Notes: generated by a model from the sequence alone, not told the origin. A stretch of 64,000 bases of DNA from Acidisoma sp965199065 (GCF_965199065.1 NZ_CBDAQN010000001.1:372001-436000); one strand, 5' to 3'; shown: positions 25,287-34,513, numbered from the stretch's first letter. Numbers and translations are program-made.

Positions 25287-25396
25287 GGGGCGCGGGCTTA
25301 GCAAGAACGGCGCGGCAGAGGAACCATCGCCCCAACGCGGCTGGGATGATTGCGGCTGAGATGATAACCGGGAGCGCTTTCGCGAGGGAGCAGACG

Positions 25397-26137
25397 ATGC
25401 GGCTGGAAGCGGATGGTTTCGCGGATCTGCCCATGGGCCAGGGCGTCATGCGGCTGCACCTGCTGCGGCCGGCAGTGGCAGGGCAATTCCCGGCGATCCT
25501 GCTCTATTCAGAGATCTACCAGGTGACGGCGCCTATCCGCCGCACCGCGGCGTTCCTCGCGGGCCACGGTTTCCTCGTCGGCGTGCCCGAGGTCTATCAC
25601 GAGTATGAGCCGCCCGGCACGGTGCTCGCCTATGACACCGAGGGTACGGCGCGCGGCAACACGCTGAAGTTCGAGAAGCCGGTGCCATCGTACGACGCCG
25701 ACTGCCGGGCGGCGCTGGACTATCTGCGGGATCATCCGGCCTCGACCGGCGATCTGGGTGCGTTCGGCATCTGCCTCGGCGGGCATCTCGCGTTCCGTGC
25801 CGCCTTGCAGCCGGACGTGAAGGCGACCGCCTGCTTCTACGCGACCGACCTGCATACCCACAGCCTCGGTGCCGGAGGCGCTGACGGCAGCCTCGACCGG
25901 GCGGGCGAGATCAAGGGCGCGCTGCTGATGGTGTTCGGGCGGCAGGACCCGCACGTGCCGCCGGAGGGCCGGGTGATGATCCGGGAGCGGCTGGAGGCGG
26001 CGAGCGTTGATTTCGAGTGGCATGAGGTCAATGCGGCGCACGCCTTTATGCGGGACGAGGGGCCGCGCCACGATCCGGAACTGGCCCGCTTTGGGTATGA
26101 CTGCGCGCTGCGCCTGTTCCGCTCCAGGCTGCGGTAG
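25397..26137 (+). CDS. Dienelactone hydrolase family protein, second copy
   Basis: A 246-residue alpha/beta hydrolase. LLYSEIYQVTAPIRRTAAFL matches the family's substrate-pocket strand; the nucleophile is the Cys in AFGICLGGHLAF, with Asp in FGRQDPHVP and His in NAAHAFMRDEG. A GAGGGA ribosome site is 10 bases upstream of the ATG. The substrate is unknown. It is not closely similar to the family member at 14.6 kb, and no catechol-pathway genes are near. Confidence 0.87.
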   Translation: MRLEADGFADLPMGQGVMRLHLLRPAVAGQFPAILLYSEIYQVTAPIRRTAAFLAGHGFLVGVPEVYHEYEPPGTVLAYDTEGTARGNTLKFEKPVPSYDADCRAALDYLRDHPASTGDLGAFGICLGGHLAFRAALQPDVKATACFYATDLHTHSLGAGGADGSLDRAGEIKGALLMVFGRQDPHVPPEGRVMIRERLEAASVDFEWHEVNAAHAFMRDEGPRHDPELARFGYDCALRLFRSRLR

Positions 26138-26195
26138 CACTGCGTAGTTTCCGAGTCTGGCGCGTTCGTCTGGAGTCCGGTAGCACGAGATAGCC

Positions 26196-27605
26196 GTGGT
26201 CCGGAGCGGGCCCGACCCACCGAAAGCAAAATCATTGCAGCCAGCTGACGCCGCACAGGCGCCCGCCGCCGTCGCCGCGAGCGAGCCGCGCATCGCGCCC
26301 GGCCTCGCCGGGGTGCCCGAGACCATGCTCTGGTCGCTGCACAACCGCGCCTGCGAGGCCCGCCGGGACGACGCTATCCTGATCGACCCCCATAGCCTGA
26401 CCATCCATGCTGCCATGCAGTACGACTTCGCGCGCCACTTCGGCGATCCCGGCGGTTCCCTCGCCGTGCGCGCCGCAGCGATCGACCGTGCGGTCCGCCT
26501 CTGGCTCGAAACGCACCCCGACGGGCTTGTCGTGTCCTTGGGTGAAGGGCTCGAGACCCAGGCTCAGCGGGTCGACAACGGACGCATGCGCTGGCTCTCC
26601 GTCGATCTGCCCGAGGCGATCCGGCTTCGCGAACGGTTCATCGCGCCCACCGGCCGTTTCCGCCATGTCGCCGCCAGCGCGCTCGACGCCGGCTGGATGG
26701 ACGAGGTCGACGACACATCGGGCCTGTTCGTCGTGGCGCAGGGCCTGCTGATGTATCTGGACCCCGCAAGCGTCCGCCGCCTGCTTGCCGGCATCGCCGA
26801 GCGCTTCCCCGGCGTGGAACTGGTCTTCGATGTGGTGCCGCCCTGGTTCTCCCGCCTGACGGTCATCGGCTTTCAGCAGACGCCGCATTACCGGCTACCT
26901 GTGATGCCGTGGGGCATCGGGCGCGACGATATCGCCGCCACCTTGCGTGGCTGGCACTGGCGTTTTGCCGATTGCGTCTTCCTCGAATACGGCGCGCCAC
27001 GCGGATGGCCGTTGTTGGTAAGCCGCCTGATGCACGAATTCCCAACAGCCCGACACGAACTTCCATGTCTGGTGCATGTCACGACGTTAACCGGTGATCG
27101 GAGCTTTCCTATGAACGTTGAAACCACTTCTCCTGCCAGCATCGGCGGCGTGCTCGCAGCCGCCACCCTCAACGCCAGCCGGAGCGGTGACCTCGCACTT
27201 GCCGCCAGCCAAGTCGTCGCCAAACGCGTGGCGCTCGGCGTCGCGGGCGCGCTCAACCCCGCCGAGGCCGACCACGCCGAGTTCGCCCGCATGGTGCCGG
27301 AGAAAATCGACGCGTTCTCTGCCGTGGGCGCGGTGTTGCGCCAGCAGACGGACCATGTCGCGCGCGCATTCACGCGCCTCGCCTCGGACGAGATGCAGGC
27401 CGCCGCGCAGGCGACGATCTCGTTGGCCGGCTGCACGACGCCCGGGGCTCTCGCCGCCGCACAGCGCGCCTGGATGGTGGGCTGGTTCGAGCGAGCCGCG
27501 GCCAACGTCGCCGCCATGGGCATGCTGACAGTGCAGGCACAGGAAGCGGCGATGGCGCCGCTCCATAGTCAGGTGGCAGCGAATGTGGATCGGCTGACGG
27601 TCTGA
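26196..27605 (+). CDS. LCM-family methyltransferase fused to a phasin-like domain
   Basis: One open frame of 469 codons with two unrelated parts. Residues about 40-295 are a leucine-carboxyl-methyltransferase-type SAM methyltransferase: ETMLWSLHNRACEARR, the SAM loop VVSLGEGLETQAQRVDNG, SVDLPEAIRLRERF and VVAQGLLMYL. Residues 306-469 are helical, Ala-rich and resemble polyhydroxyalkanoate granule phasins (HAEFARMVPEKIDAFSAVGAVL). A good GGAG ribosome site lies 7 bases before ATG 27111 (residue 306), so the phasin part may also, or only, be made alone. Fusion could be real or a recent loss of the stop between two genes. The GTG start is uncertain. Confidence 0.75.
   Translation: MVRSGPDPPKAKSLQPADAAQAPAAVAASEPRIAPGLAGVPETMLWSLHNRACEARRDDAILIDPHSLTIHAAMQYDFARHFGDPGGSLAVRAAAIDRAVRLWLETHPDGLVVSLGEGLETQAQRVDNGRMRWLSVDLPEAIRLRERFIAPTGRFRHVAASALDAGWMDEVDDTSGLFVVAQGLLMYLDPASVRRLLAGIAERFPGVELVFDVVPPWFSRLTVIGFQQTPHYRLPVMPWGIGRDDIAATLRGWHWRFADCVFLEYGAPRGWPLLVSRLMHEFPTARHELPCLVHVTTLTGDRSFPMNVETTSPASIGGVLAAATLNASRSGDLALAASQVVAKRVALGVAGALNPAEADHAEFARMVPEKIDAFSAVGAVLRQQTDHVARAFTRLASDEMQAAAQATISLAGCTTPGALAAAQRAWMVGWFERAAANVAAMGMLTVQAQEAAMAPLHSQVAANVDRLTV
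27100..27113 (+). promoter_or_regulatory. Internal ribosome binding site and start for the phasin-like part
   Basis: GGAG at 27100-27103 is spaced 7 bases from ATG 27111, in frame within the methyltransferase-phasin reading frame. It matches an authentic translation start and implies a separate 164-residue phasin-like product. Confidence 0.6.
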
Positions 27606-27621
27606 AACCGCGGCGCCCCCT

Positions 27622-27641
27622 GGTTCTTTCCGGCAAAAGAA
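27622..27641 (+). terminator. Short hairpin after the phasin-like gene
   Basis: GGTTCTTT-CCGGC-AAAAGAA: TTCTTT (27624-27629) pairs with AAAGAA (27636-27641). It resembles the hairpin at 23719 and lies 17 bases after the stop codon. A termination role is suggested by position only. Confidence 0.4.
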
Positions 27642-27678
27642 ATCAGACTTCTTCGGATCGATCGGGGGGAGCGCGGAG

Positions 27679-28572
27679 GTGATGAGAGACTGGTTCGTGG
27701 TGCGGCGGGTCACGCGCGACCTCTGGATGATCGCCGAACCCGGCCATGTGGTGAACTGGCTCTATGCGGGTTCGGACCGCGCCATCCTGGTCGACAGCGG
27801 CACAGGCATTGTGCCCATCGCGCCGGTGGTTGCCCGGCTGACCGATCGTCCGATAACCGTGGTGAACACCCACTACCACTTCGATCACGTCGGCGGGAAC
27901 GCGGACTTTGCCGAGCGCCTGGCAGGCGTTCGTGGTGGCCCGCTTCTGGAACGCGCCGCTCCCCGTGACCTGTTGCGACGCTACCTCAAAGCTTTCCCGG
28001 CGATCGTTGCAGGCGCCCGTGCGCGCGTGGCGGCGGACCCGGATGCTTTCGCCCTCTCGCCCGAAACCGAGGTGCGTGATTTTCCGCCGGACTTCGACCC
28101 GGAGGCATGGCTACCCGGGCGGGTTCCGGCAACGGCGCTGCTGCGCGAGGGCGACGAGATCGGCCTTGGCGACCGCGCACTGCGGGTGATCGACACGCCC
28201 GGCCACAGCCCGGACGGCATCTGCCTCTTCGACGAGCGTTACGGCGTGCTGTTCACGGGCGACACGATCATGGAAGGCGCGCTCTACGCCCATTATGACG
28301 AATCATCGCTGCCCGACCTGCGAGCCTCGGCGGCTAAGCTGGCGGCGCTCGACGCTCCCGTCCATGCGATCTGCGCCGGGCACATTCCGCGCGCCGTTGC
28401 CGAGACATCGTTGATCGGGGAGACGGTCGAGGCTGTCGACCGCGTGTTGAACGGCGCCCCTCACACCCTGGCGCACGATGTCTTCGGCTACACGGTGCGC
28501 CAGACGCGGGTCGGCCGCGTCTGGGTTTATCATTCAGATGGCGCCGGGAGTTCCTTCGCGCTGCATGACTGA
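27679..28572 (+). CDS. Metallo-beta-lactamase-fold hydrolase
   Basis: A 297-residue MBL-fold protein. Metal ligands: the HxHxDH motif as HYHFDH in VNTHYHFDHVGGN, the later His in DTPGHSPDG, Asp in FTGDTIMEG and a C-terminal His in CAGHIPRA. The start is either GTG 27679 or ATG 27682, both served by GGGGGAG upstream. The fold occurs in thioesterases, glyoxalase II and lactonases; the substrate cannot be told. An insert between the metal motifs (about residues 85-150) is longer than in glyoxalase II. Confidence 0.88.
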   Translation: MMRDWFVVRRVTRDLWMIAEPGHVVNWLYAGSDRAILVDSGTGIVPIAPVVARLTDRPITVVNTHYHFDHVGGNADFAERLAGVRGGPLLERAAPRDLLRRYLKAFPAIVAGARARVAADPDAFALSPETEVRDFPPDFDPEAWLPGRVPATALLREGDEIGLGDRALRVIDTPGHSPDGICLFDERYGVLFTGDTIMEGALYAHYDESSLPDLRASAAKLAALDAPVHAICAGHIPRAVAETSLIGETVEAVDRVLNGAPHTLAHDVFGYTVRQTRVGRVWVYHSDGAGSSFALHD

Positions 28573-28607
28573 CCGCCCCTCCTGAAGGGCGGCCGGCCAA
28601 TCATCCC

Positions 28608-29351
28608 TCAGCGCGCGCCGCCGGCAGCGAGGATCGTCTCGCCGCTGATCCATCCGGCGTCGTCGGAGGCCAGGAACACGGCAACAGTGGCGATGTCGCG
28701 AGGCTGGCCCATACGCCCGAGCGGGGTCTGTGCGACAGCCTCATTGGCGAAGTCGCTTCCCATGAAGCCGGCCGTACCTTCTGTCTCCACCATCCCCGGG
28801 TTGATAGAGTTCACGCGGATCTTCCGGGACCCGAGCTCCTTCGCAAGCGTCGGGGTGATCACGTCGACGGCGCCTTTGGTCGCGCCATAGATCACGCTGC
28901 CGGGCACGGTGATGCGGGTGATCAGCGAGCTGACGTTGATCACGCTACCGCCAGCGGGCGGGAAGTGCTTCACAGCTGCCTGTGTCGTGAGGATCAGTCC
29001 GAGCACGTTGGTGTTGAACTGGCGGTGGAACTCCGCCTCCGTCACCTCTTCGAGCGGACCCATCGCATAGACGCCGGCGTTGTTGACCAGAATGTCGATC
29101 TTGCCGAAGGCCTTGACCGTCTCATCGACGATGCGGGTCACATCGGCGGACTGCGCCACGCTTCCCCCGACCGCCACAGCGCGCCCACCGGCTGCGGTGA
29201 TGGCGGCCACGACCTTGTCCCCGCCTTCCTTGCTGGACGCGTAGTTCACGGCGACCGACGCACCCTCGGCTGCGAGAGCGGTGGCGATCGCGGCCCCAAT
29301 ACCCTTCGAGGCGCCGGTGACCAGCGCCACTTTTCCGTCAAGCTTGCCCAT
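28608..29351 (-). CDS. Short-chain dehydrogenase/reductase
   Basis: A 247-residue classical SDR with NAD(P) binding TGASKGIGAAIA, NNAGVYAMG, the catalytic Ser of SSLITR and YGATK (Tyr-x-x-x-Lys), and an NSINPGMVETEG cofactor loop. It resembles 3-oxoacyl-ACP-reductase/glucose-1-dehydrogenase-type SDRs; substrate unknown. It lies 101 bases downstream of a small ArsR-type regulator on the same strand, likely its controller. Confidence 0.9.
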   Translation of the reverse strand: MGKLDGKVALVTGASKGIGAAIATALAAEGASVAVNYASSKEGGDKVVAAITAAGGRAVAVGGSVAQSADVTRIVDETVKAFGKIDILVNNAGVYAMGPLEEVTEAEFHRQFNTNVLGLILTTQAAVKHFPPAGGSVINVSSLITRITVPGSVIYGATKGAVDVITPTLAKELGSRKIRVNSINPGMVETEGTAGFMGSDFANEAVAQTPLGRMGQPRDIATVAVFLASDDAGWISGETILAAGGAR

Positions 29352-29452
29352 CTGTGAGCTCCTCTGTTGTGATGGTAAGACAATTAGACAATCATCGAAT
29401 TAACGCAAGAGGAGACGGAGCGGTGGGCCAGCGTGCGGCGACTGGCAGCTCA

Positions 29453-29746
29453 CTAGATTTCGGAGAGGCGCTCCAGATAGGCCGCGAGCACGGCGCGCTG
29501 GAGGATGAGCTTGGCGAACTTGCCCTCACGGACGATTTCGATGAGCCCGGCGTTCTCCAATTCCTTCATGTGGTGCGATATCGTCGCCGGGCTCACCTCA
29601 TGCATCTGTTGCAGGCAGCTGCAGGGTGTCGGATCTGGCGAGCGGCCGATTTCCTTGAGAATCTGGTAGCGGCGCGGTTCCGCGAGCGCGCGGGCGATCA
29701 GCGCGATCTGCCGGTCGGAAAGCTGAACGGTGGTGAAGCTGCTCAT
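29453..29746 (-). CDS. ArsR-family HTH regulator with CxC motif
   Basis: A 97-residue winged-helix protein. The helix-turn-helix is ATISHHMKELENAGLIEI. A Cys-x-Cys motif (TPCSCLQQM) lies just before the recognition helix, at the same place as ELCVCDL in metal-sensing ArsR proteins, so metal, thiol or redox sensing is possible. The inner start MSSFTTVQLS is preferred because the next 14 codons upstream are not conserved-looking. Probably autoregulates and controls the downstream SDR gene. Confidence 0.88.
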   Translation of the reverse strand: MSSFTTVQLSDRQIALIARALAEPRRYQILKEIGRSPDPTPCSCLQQMHEVSPATISHHMKELENAGLIEIVREGKFAKLILQRAVLAAYLERLSEI

Positions 29747-30078
29747 GGACGATCCTATGGGGGCACTCCGCCGGTTGTTTCCCAGCAACGGCGATCAAAG
29801 TTCCGTTTTGCCGAGGGCAGCCGGTTCAAAGCGTTCGCGACCGCCCGGTCGGGAGCGATATCAGTATAAGCACCCGGATGACGTTGATACTAACACTGGA
29901 GCCGCTTCCTGCCACGCCTGCAGCGCGACAAGGTCGTTCAGCCTTTCGCGATAACCTTACAATGAGGCGGGGCAGGCGGCCTGCCTTGATCGGCGAGCCA
30001 CCTTGGCAAGGCGCCATGGGTTCCGCGCCGCCCTCAATTCACCCGGAGCGACGCTAGACGCTCCGGTGCTGCACGCCA
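29747..30078. other. Intergenic region upstream of the ArsR-type gene
   Basis: About 330 bases. On the minus strand a TATACT box (29863-29868) could be a -10 element for the regulator; it overlaps an inverted repeat AGTAT (29863-29867) / ATACT (29887-29891). No gene or RNA was recognised. Confidence 0.35.
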
Positions 30079-31191
30079 TCAGGCCACCTCGCTGTAGCTG
30101 CTGGGCTCGGCGACCGGCGAACGGTGGCGGTGCGCCAGAAGGATCGAGCGGCAGAGCGCCACGTCATGCAGCGCATCGGCGACCGTCGTGCGCGGCTTGA
30201 CGCCCTTGGTCATGCCATCATGAAAGTGGACAAGTTGCTCCTTGAAGCCCGCATGAAATGACAGCGTCTCGCTGATGCTTCTGGATTGCGCCGAGCCCAT
30301 CGTGCCGCTCTCTTCCGTCAGCAGGGCGGGCGCGTTTCGCAGATAGGGCGAGGGAAAGGCAAGGCTCAGCCGCCGCCCGGGCGCGAAAAACGCGAATTCC
30401 ATTTCGTAGCGGGCGATCCCGGGCAGGTCGATCCAGTTGATGACGGCGCGGGTCTCGCCGAAGCGCAGGGCGATATTGGCACCGTGCTTTCCGAGGTCCG
30501 CGAATTCGACGCGATCGGGTTCGCCGAGCAACGCGCGGAGACCGTTCAACTCGTGCACAAGGCTGTCGAGCAGCATGGCGTGGTATATGCGCTGCGAGGT
30601 CTTGTCATCACCGACGGCCGATTGCAGCCGCAACTCGGTATCCGCGCGCAAAGCGGCGAGAACGGCCGGCTCAGGCGGGGCTCCGGTCTCCAGCGGGAGA
30701 TGCGCGACGTAGGGTTCGAAGGGAGACTCGAAGGTCGTGACGCGGACCAGCCGCAGATCGTCTAGCCCGCGCACGCGCTCCTGCAGCGCCTCGAATGCCG
30801 GATCATAACGCTTGTTGTAGCCGACGAACATGACAACGCCGCTCGCCTTCTCGGCCGCGATCATGGTCAGCCCTTCGCTCCGTGAGAAACACAGCGGCTT
30901 CTCGACGAACACATGCTTGCCGGCGTGAGCCGCCGCAACCGCCATCTCGGCGTGGCTGCCGGAGGTGAGGATCATCACCGCGTCGACATCCGCGGCGATC
31001 AGTGCCCGCCAATCCTGAAGGACGACCGGCACCCCGTAGCGGCGGCCGCATGCGACGCCGACCTCCGCCGAGAGGTCGCAAAGAGCCACCATCTCGAAGC
31101 GGTCCCGCAGCTCCGACAGGAAATGCATGTGCATGACCTGAGCGATGACGCCGCATCCGATCAGGCCAATTCGTATGCGGACATGCGCCAA
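30079..31191 (-). CDS. Gfo/Idh/MocA family oxidoreductase
   Basis: A 370-residue NAD(P)-dependent sugar or inositol dehydrogenase type. The N-terminal Rossmann fold begins IRIGLIGCGVIAQVMHMHFL; the diagnostic EKP motif is present in HVFVEKPLCFS; the C-terminal alpha/beta domain contains LLDSLVHELNGLRALLG. Substrate is unknown. No sugar-catabolism operon surrounds it. A stretch of about 235 non-coding bases separates it from livM, so it is probably its own unit. Confidence 0.88.
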   Translation of the reverse strand: MAHVRIRIGLIGCGVIAQVMHMHFLSELRDRFEMVALCDLSAEVGVACGRRYGVPVVLQDWRALIAADVDAVMILTSGSHAEMAVAAAHAGKHVFVEKPLCFSRSEGLTMIAAEKASGVVMFVGYNKRYDPAFEALQERVRGLDDLRLVRVTTFESPFEPYVAHLPLETGAPPEPAVLAALRADTELRLQSAVGDDKTSQRIYHAMLLDSLVHELNGLRALLGEPDRVEFADLGKHGANIALRFGETRAVINWIDLPGIARYEMEFAFFAPGRRLSLAFPSPYLRNAPALLTEESGTMGSAQSRSISETLSFHAGFKEQLVHFHDGMTKGVKPRTTVADALHDVALCRSILLAHRHRSPVAEPSSYSEVA

Positions 31192-31427
31192 GCGGAGGCT
31201 CCGAATGCTGTTGACGCCGCGCGAGCCTGATCATGGATTAGTTTTGGTTGATCTGCCGACGGTTTCACACTCGAGATACAAAGGTCAAGGACATTTCGCT
31301 TTCGAATATGCCTGAGCGAAGGTTGTCGAACCGGCAACCGAAGGTTGATCTGACACCGCGATGCCCGGCATTCCGCATTGGCAAACGGAGTTCGGGGTGT
31401 TGGTGGCGAGGCCGGCGGCCCGACCGC

Positions 31428-32363
31428 CTAGAGCGGCGCCTTCAGGCGATAGGCCAGCTCGCCGACAATGCCGCGGCGGAAGACCAGGACGCAGACGACG
31501 AAGATCGCGCCCTGGATCACCACGACCCAGGCGCCGAACGGCGCCAGATAATACTGCATGGCGACGACGATGAGGGCGCCGACGATCGGCCCGAAGATCG
31601 TGCCGATCCCGCCCAGCAGGACCATGAGCACGACGAGGCCCGAGGTGCTCGCGCCAACGTCGGACAGTGTCACGATCCCCATGACCATGGCCTTGGTGGC
31701 GCCGGCGACGCCCGCCAGCAGGGCTGCCAGCACGAAGATGATCTGCTTGTAGGTCTCGCTGCGGTAGCCGAGGGAGATCGTCCGCGGCTCGTTGTCCCGT
31801 ACGGCCTTGACCACCTGCCCGAACGGCGAGTGGACGATGCGGTGGATGAAGAGAACGCCGGCGAGGAAGATGACCGCGACCAGCGCATACATCGCCCGGT
31901 CTTTGGCGAGGGGCAGGTGCCCGAACAGGGCGCCGCGCGGGATGCCCTGGATGCCGTTCTCGCCGCCGGTGAAGCCGGTGGCCTGCACCGCCGCGAAGTA
32001 GACGATCTGGGCCAAGGCGAGCGTTATCATCGCGAAGTAGATGTCCTGCCGCCGGATCGCCAGCCAGCCGAAGGCCGCGCCGAGCAGTGCGCCCGCGAGG
32101 CCGCCGGCGACGATGCCGATCTCGGGCGTGAGGCCGGTCGTCTGCACCAGGTAGCCTGCGACGTAGCCGCCAAGGCCGAAATATGCGGCCTGGCCGAGGG
32201 ATAGCAGCCCCACCGACCCCATGAGCAGGTTCGTGCCCATGGCGAAGAGCGCGTAGCACATCACCTCCATGACCACGATCGGGTAGAGGAGGAACGGGGC
32301 CGCGATCACCACCAGCACGAGGATGACGAAGCCGGCGGATTGGGCGCGCGACAGACCGAACAT
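31428..32363 (-). CDS. livM: Branched-chain amino acid-type ABC transporter permease LivM
   Basis: A 311-residue inner-membrane permease with about 9-10 hydrophobic segments. It carries the LivM patterns SLGQAAYFGLGGYVAGYL, the coupling region VGRAVRDNEPRTISLGY-like (here VVKAVRDNEPRTISLGY), and GGIGTIFGPIVGALI near the end. It begins directly after the livH stop, with no gap. The last gene of the livG-F-K-H-M operon; the uptake substrate could be branched-chain amino acids, amides or urea-like compounds. Confidence 0.94.
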   Translation of the reverse strand: MFGLSRAQSAGFVILVLVVIAAPFLLYPIVVMEVMCYALFAMGTNLLMGSVGLLSLGQAAYFGLGGYVAGYLVQTTGLTPEIGIVAGGLAGALLGAAFGWLAIRRQDIYFAMITLALAQIVYFAAVQATGFTGGENGIQGIPRGALFGHLPLAKDRAMYALVAVIFLAGVLFIHRIVHSPFGQVVKAVRDNEPRTISLGYRSETYKQIIFVLAALLAGVAGATKAMVMGIVTLSDVGASTSGLVVLMVLLGGIGTIFGPIVGALIVVAMQYYLAPFGAWVVVIQGAIFVVCVLVFRRGIVGELAYRLKAPL

Positions 32364-33251
32364 TCAGGCGATCTTGCCGAAGAGGCCAGCCGGGCGGGCG
32401 ATGAGCACGATCGCCATGACGACGAAAACAACGACCGCCGAGCCCGGTGGATAGAAGACATCGGTGAAGCCCTCGATGATGCCGAGGCCGAAGCCGGTCA
32501 GGATGGCGCCGCCGATCGAGCCCATGCCGCCGATCACGACGACGGCGAAGACGGTGTCGATGAGGTCGGACCCCATGCCCGGGTTCACCGAGTAGAGCGG
32601 TGCGGCGAGGACGCCCGCGAGGGCCGCGAGCGCCACGCCGCCGCCGAACGTCAGTGCGATGAGGCGCGGCACGTTGACGCCGAAAGCCTGCACAAGGGCG
32701 GGGTTCTCGGTCGCGGCACGCAGCAGTGCCCCGAGCCGGGTCTTCTCGATGACGAACCAGGTGCCGCCGCAGACGATGATCGCGGCGAAGACGACGAAGC
32801 CGCGATAGACCGGGAGATACATGAAGCCGAGGTTGACCACACGCTGGAGGCCCGCCGGCGGATCGTAGCTCACCCCCGAGACGCCGAAGTAGTTGGTCGC
32901 CAGGCCCTCCAGCAACAGCGCGATGCCGAAGGTCAGCAGCAGGCCATAGAGGATGTCGAGCTTGTAGATGCGCCGGATGACGAAGCGCTCCAGCACGATG
33001 CCGAAGATGCCGACGATCAGGGGCGCGCAGACGAGGGCGCCCCAGTAGCCGATCCCGGCATAGGTAAATAGCGCCCAGGTCACGAAGGCGCCCACCATGA
33101 ACATCGCGCCATGGGCGAAGTTGATGATCCGGAGGAGCCCGAAGATGATCGCCAGCCCCATCGACAGCATGGCGTAGAAGGAGCCGTTGATGATCCCCAG
33201 CAGGAGCTGCCCGAAGAGCAGCGGCAGGGGCTTGCCGAAGATCATCACCAT
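32364..33251 (-). CDS. livH: Branched-chain amino acid-type ABC transporter permease LivH
   Basis: A 295-residue permease with about 8 hydrophobic segments. Typical LivH features: LLLGIINGSFYAMLSMGLAIIFGLLRIINFAHGAMFM, ERFVIRRIY, the coupling helix LLRAATENPALVQAFGVNV, and GGMGSIGGAILTGFGLG. ATG 33251 lies 5 bases after the substrate-binding-protein stop; a second ATG is two codons in. Confidence 0.94.
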   Translation of the reverse strand: MVMIFGKPLPLLFGQLLLGIINGSFYAMLSMGLAIIFGLLRIINFAHGAMFMVGAFVTWALFTYAGIGYWGALVCAPLIVGIFGIVLERFVIRRIYKLDILYGLLLTFGIALLLEGLATNYFGVSGVSYDPPAGLQRVVNLGFMYLPVYRGFVVFAAIIVCGGTWFVIEKTRLGALLRAATENPALVQAFGVNVPRLIALTFGGGVALAALAGVLAAPLYSVNPGMGSDLIDTVFAVVVIGGMGSIGGAILTGFGLGIIEGFTDVFYPPGSAVVVFVVMAIVLIARPAGLFGKIA

Positions 33252-33256
33252 GCCGT

Positions 33257-34513
33257 TCAGGCCTTCACGAGGGGGCAGCCTTCGGTCGCGACCGGCGCGA
33301 AGGTCTGAACTGCCGGCGTCGTGTGCAACAGGTCGTAGTAGTCCCAGGGGATGGAGCTCTCGCCCGGCTTCTTCACCCGGAACAGGAAGGAGGGGCACAT
33401 GAACCGCCCATCCTCGCGGATGTAGCATTGGCCGAAGGCATCGTCGCTGGTCGGCATTCTCTTCATCTGCGCGACCACGCTCGCGCCGCTCGCCGCCGCC
33501 GGCACGCCGATAACGTCGACCGCCTTGAGGAAATGCAGCGTGCCGCTGTAGCAGCCCGCCTGCGCCATGGAAGGGTAGTTGGTCGGCGTCTTCGGCAGCA
33601 CCCGCTTGGTGAAGGCGCGGGTATGGTCGTTCATGTTCCAGTAGAAGCTCTCGGTCAGCACGAGGCCCTCGGCGATCTCCAGCCCCATGCCGTGCACATC
33701 GTTGATGTAGATCAGCAGCCCGGCGATCTTCATGCCGCTCTGGGTAATGCCGAACTGGTGCGCCTGCTTGATGGAGTTGACGGTGTCCTTGCCCGCGTTG
33801 GCGAGGCCGAGCACCTGCGCGCCAGAGGACTGCGCCTGCAGCAGGAACGAGGAGAAGTCGGTCGTTTGCGGGAAGGGGTAGGCCACGTCGCCGACGACGG
33901 TGCCGCCCGCCGCCTTGACGACGGCGGAAGTCTGGTCGCGCAGCAACTGGCCGAAGGCATAGTTGGCGGTGATGAAGAACCAGCTCTTGCCGCCGTTGGC
34001 GACCATGGCGCCGCCCGTCGAGTGCGACAACATATAAGTGTCGTAGGTCCAGTGGACGGTTTGGGCGTTGCAGCGCTTGCCGGTGAGGAGGGAACTGGCC
34101 GAGTTCGAGTTGATGTAGGTCTTGTTCTTCTCGGCGGCGACGCTCGCGATGGCGAGGCCGACGGCCGAGTTCGGCACGTCGATGAGCATGTCGACGCCAT
34201 TGTCGAACCACTGCCGGGCCAGCCCCGCGCCGACATCCGGCTTGTTCTGATGGTCGCCCTGGATGACGCGGATATCATAGCCCTTGGCAGCGGCGCCGAA
34301 ATCCTCGATTGCCTGATGCACGCAGGCGACCGAGGTCTTGCCGCCGATGTCGCTGTAGACTCCCGAGAAGTCGCTGCAGACCCCGATGGTCAGCGTCTTG
34401 CTGCCGGCGGCGCGGGCGCGCAGGCCGGGCCATAGCGCGGCGGTGCCCGCGAGGGCCGTGCCGAGCGTCGCCCTTCTTGTCATTTGCCTCGTAATGGGTC
34501 CTGTGTTCGTCAT
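33257..34513 (-). CDS. livK: ABC transporter substrate-binding protein (LivK-type)
   Basis: A 418-residue periplasmic binding protein of the leucine-binding (type 1 PBP, Peripla_BP_6) family. It has a Tat-like signal (MTRRATLGTALAGTAALWPG, cleavage near ARA), followed by KTLTIGVCSDFSGVYSDIGG at the start of lobe 1. An AAAGGGGACGG ribosome site precedes the ATG. Tat export would be unusual for this class but is suggested by the RR pair. Ligand unknown; variable family members bind amides, urea or aromatic acids, not only Leu/Ile/Val. Sits between livF and livH. Confidence 0.9.
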   Translation of the reverse strand: MTNTGPITRQMTRRATLGTALAGTAALWPGLRARAAGSKTLTIGVCSDFSGVYSDIGGKTSVACVHQAIEDFGAAAKGYDIRVIQGDHQNKPDVGAGLARQWFDNGVDMLIDVPNSAVGLAIASVAAEKNKTYINSNSASSLLTGKRCNAQTVHWTYDTYMLSHSTGGAMVANGGKSWFFITANYAFGQLLRDQTSAVVKAAGGTVVGDVAYPFPQTTDFSSFLLQAQSSGAQVLGLANAGKDTVNSIKQAHQFGITQSGMKIAGLLIYINDVHGMGLEIAEGLVLTESFYWNMNDHTRAFTKRVLPKTPTNYPSMAQAGCYSGTLHFLKAVDVIGVPAAASGASVVAQMKRMPTSDDAFGQCYIREDGRFMCPSFLFRVKKPGESSIPWDYYDLLHTTPAVQTFAPVATEGCPLVKA

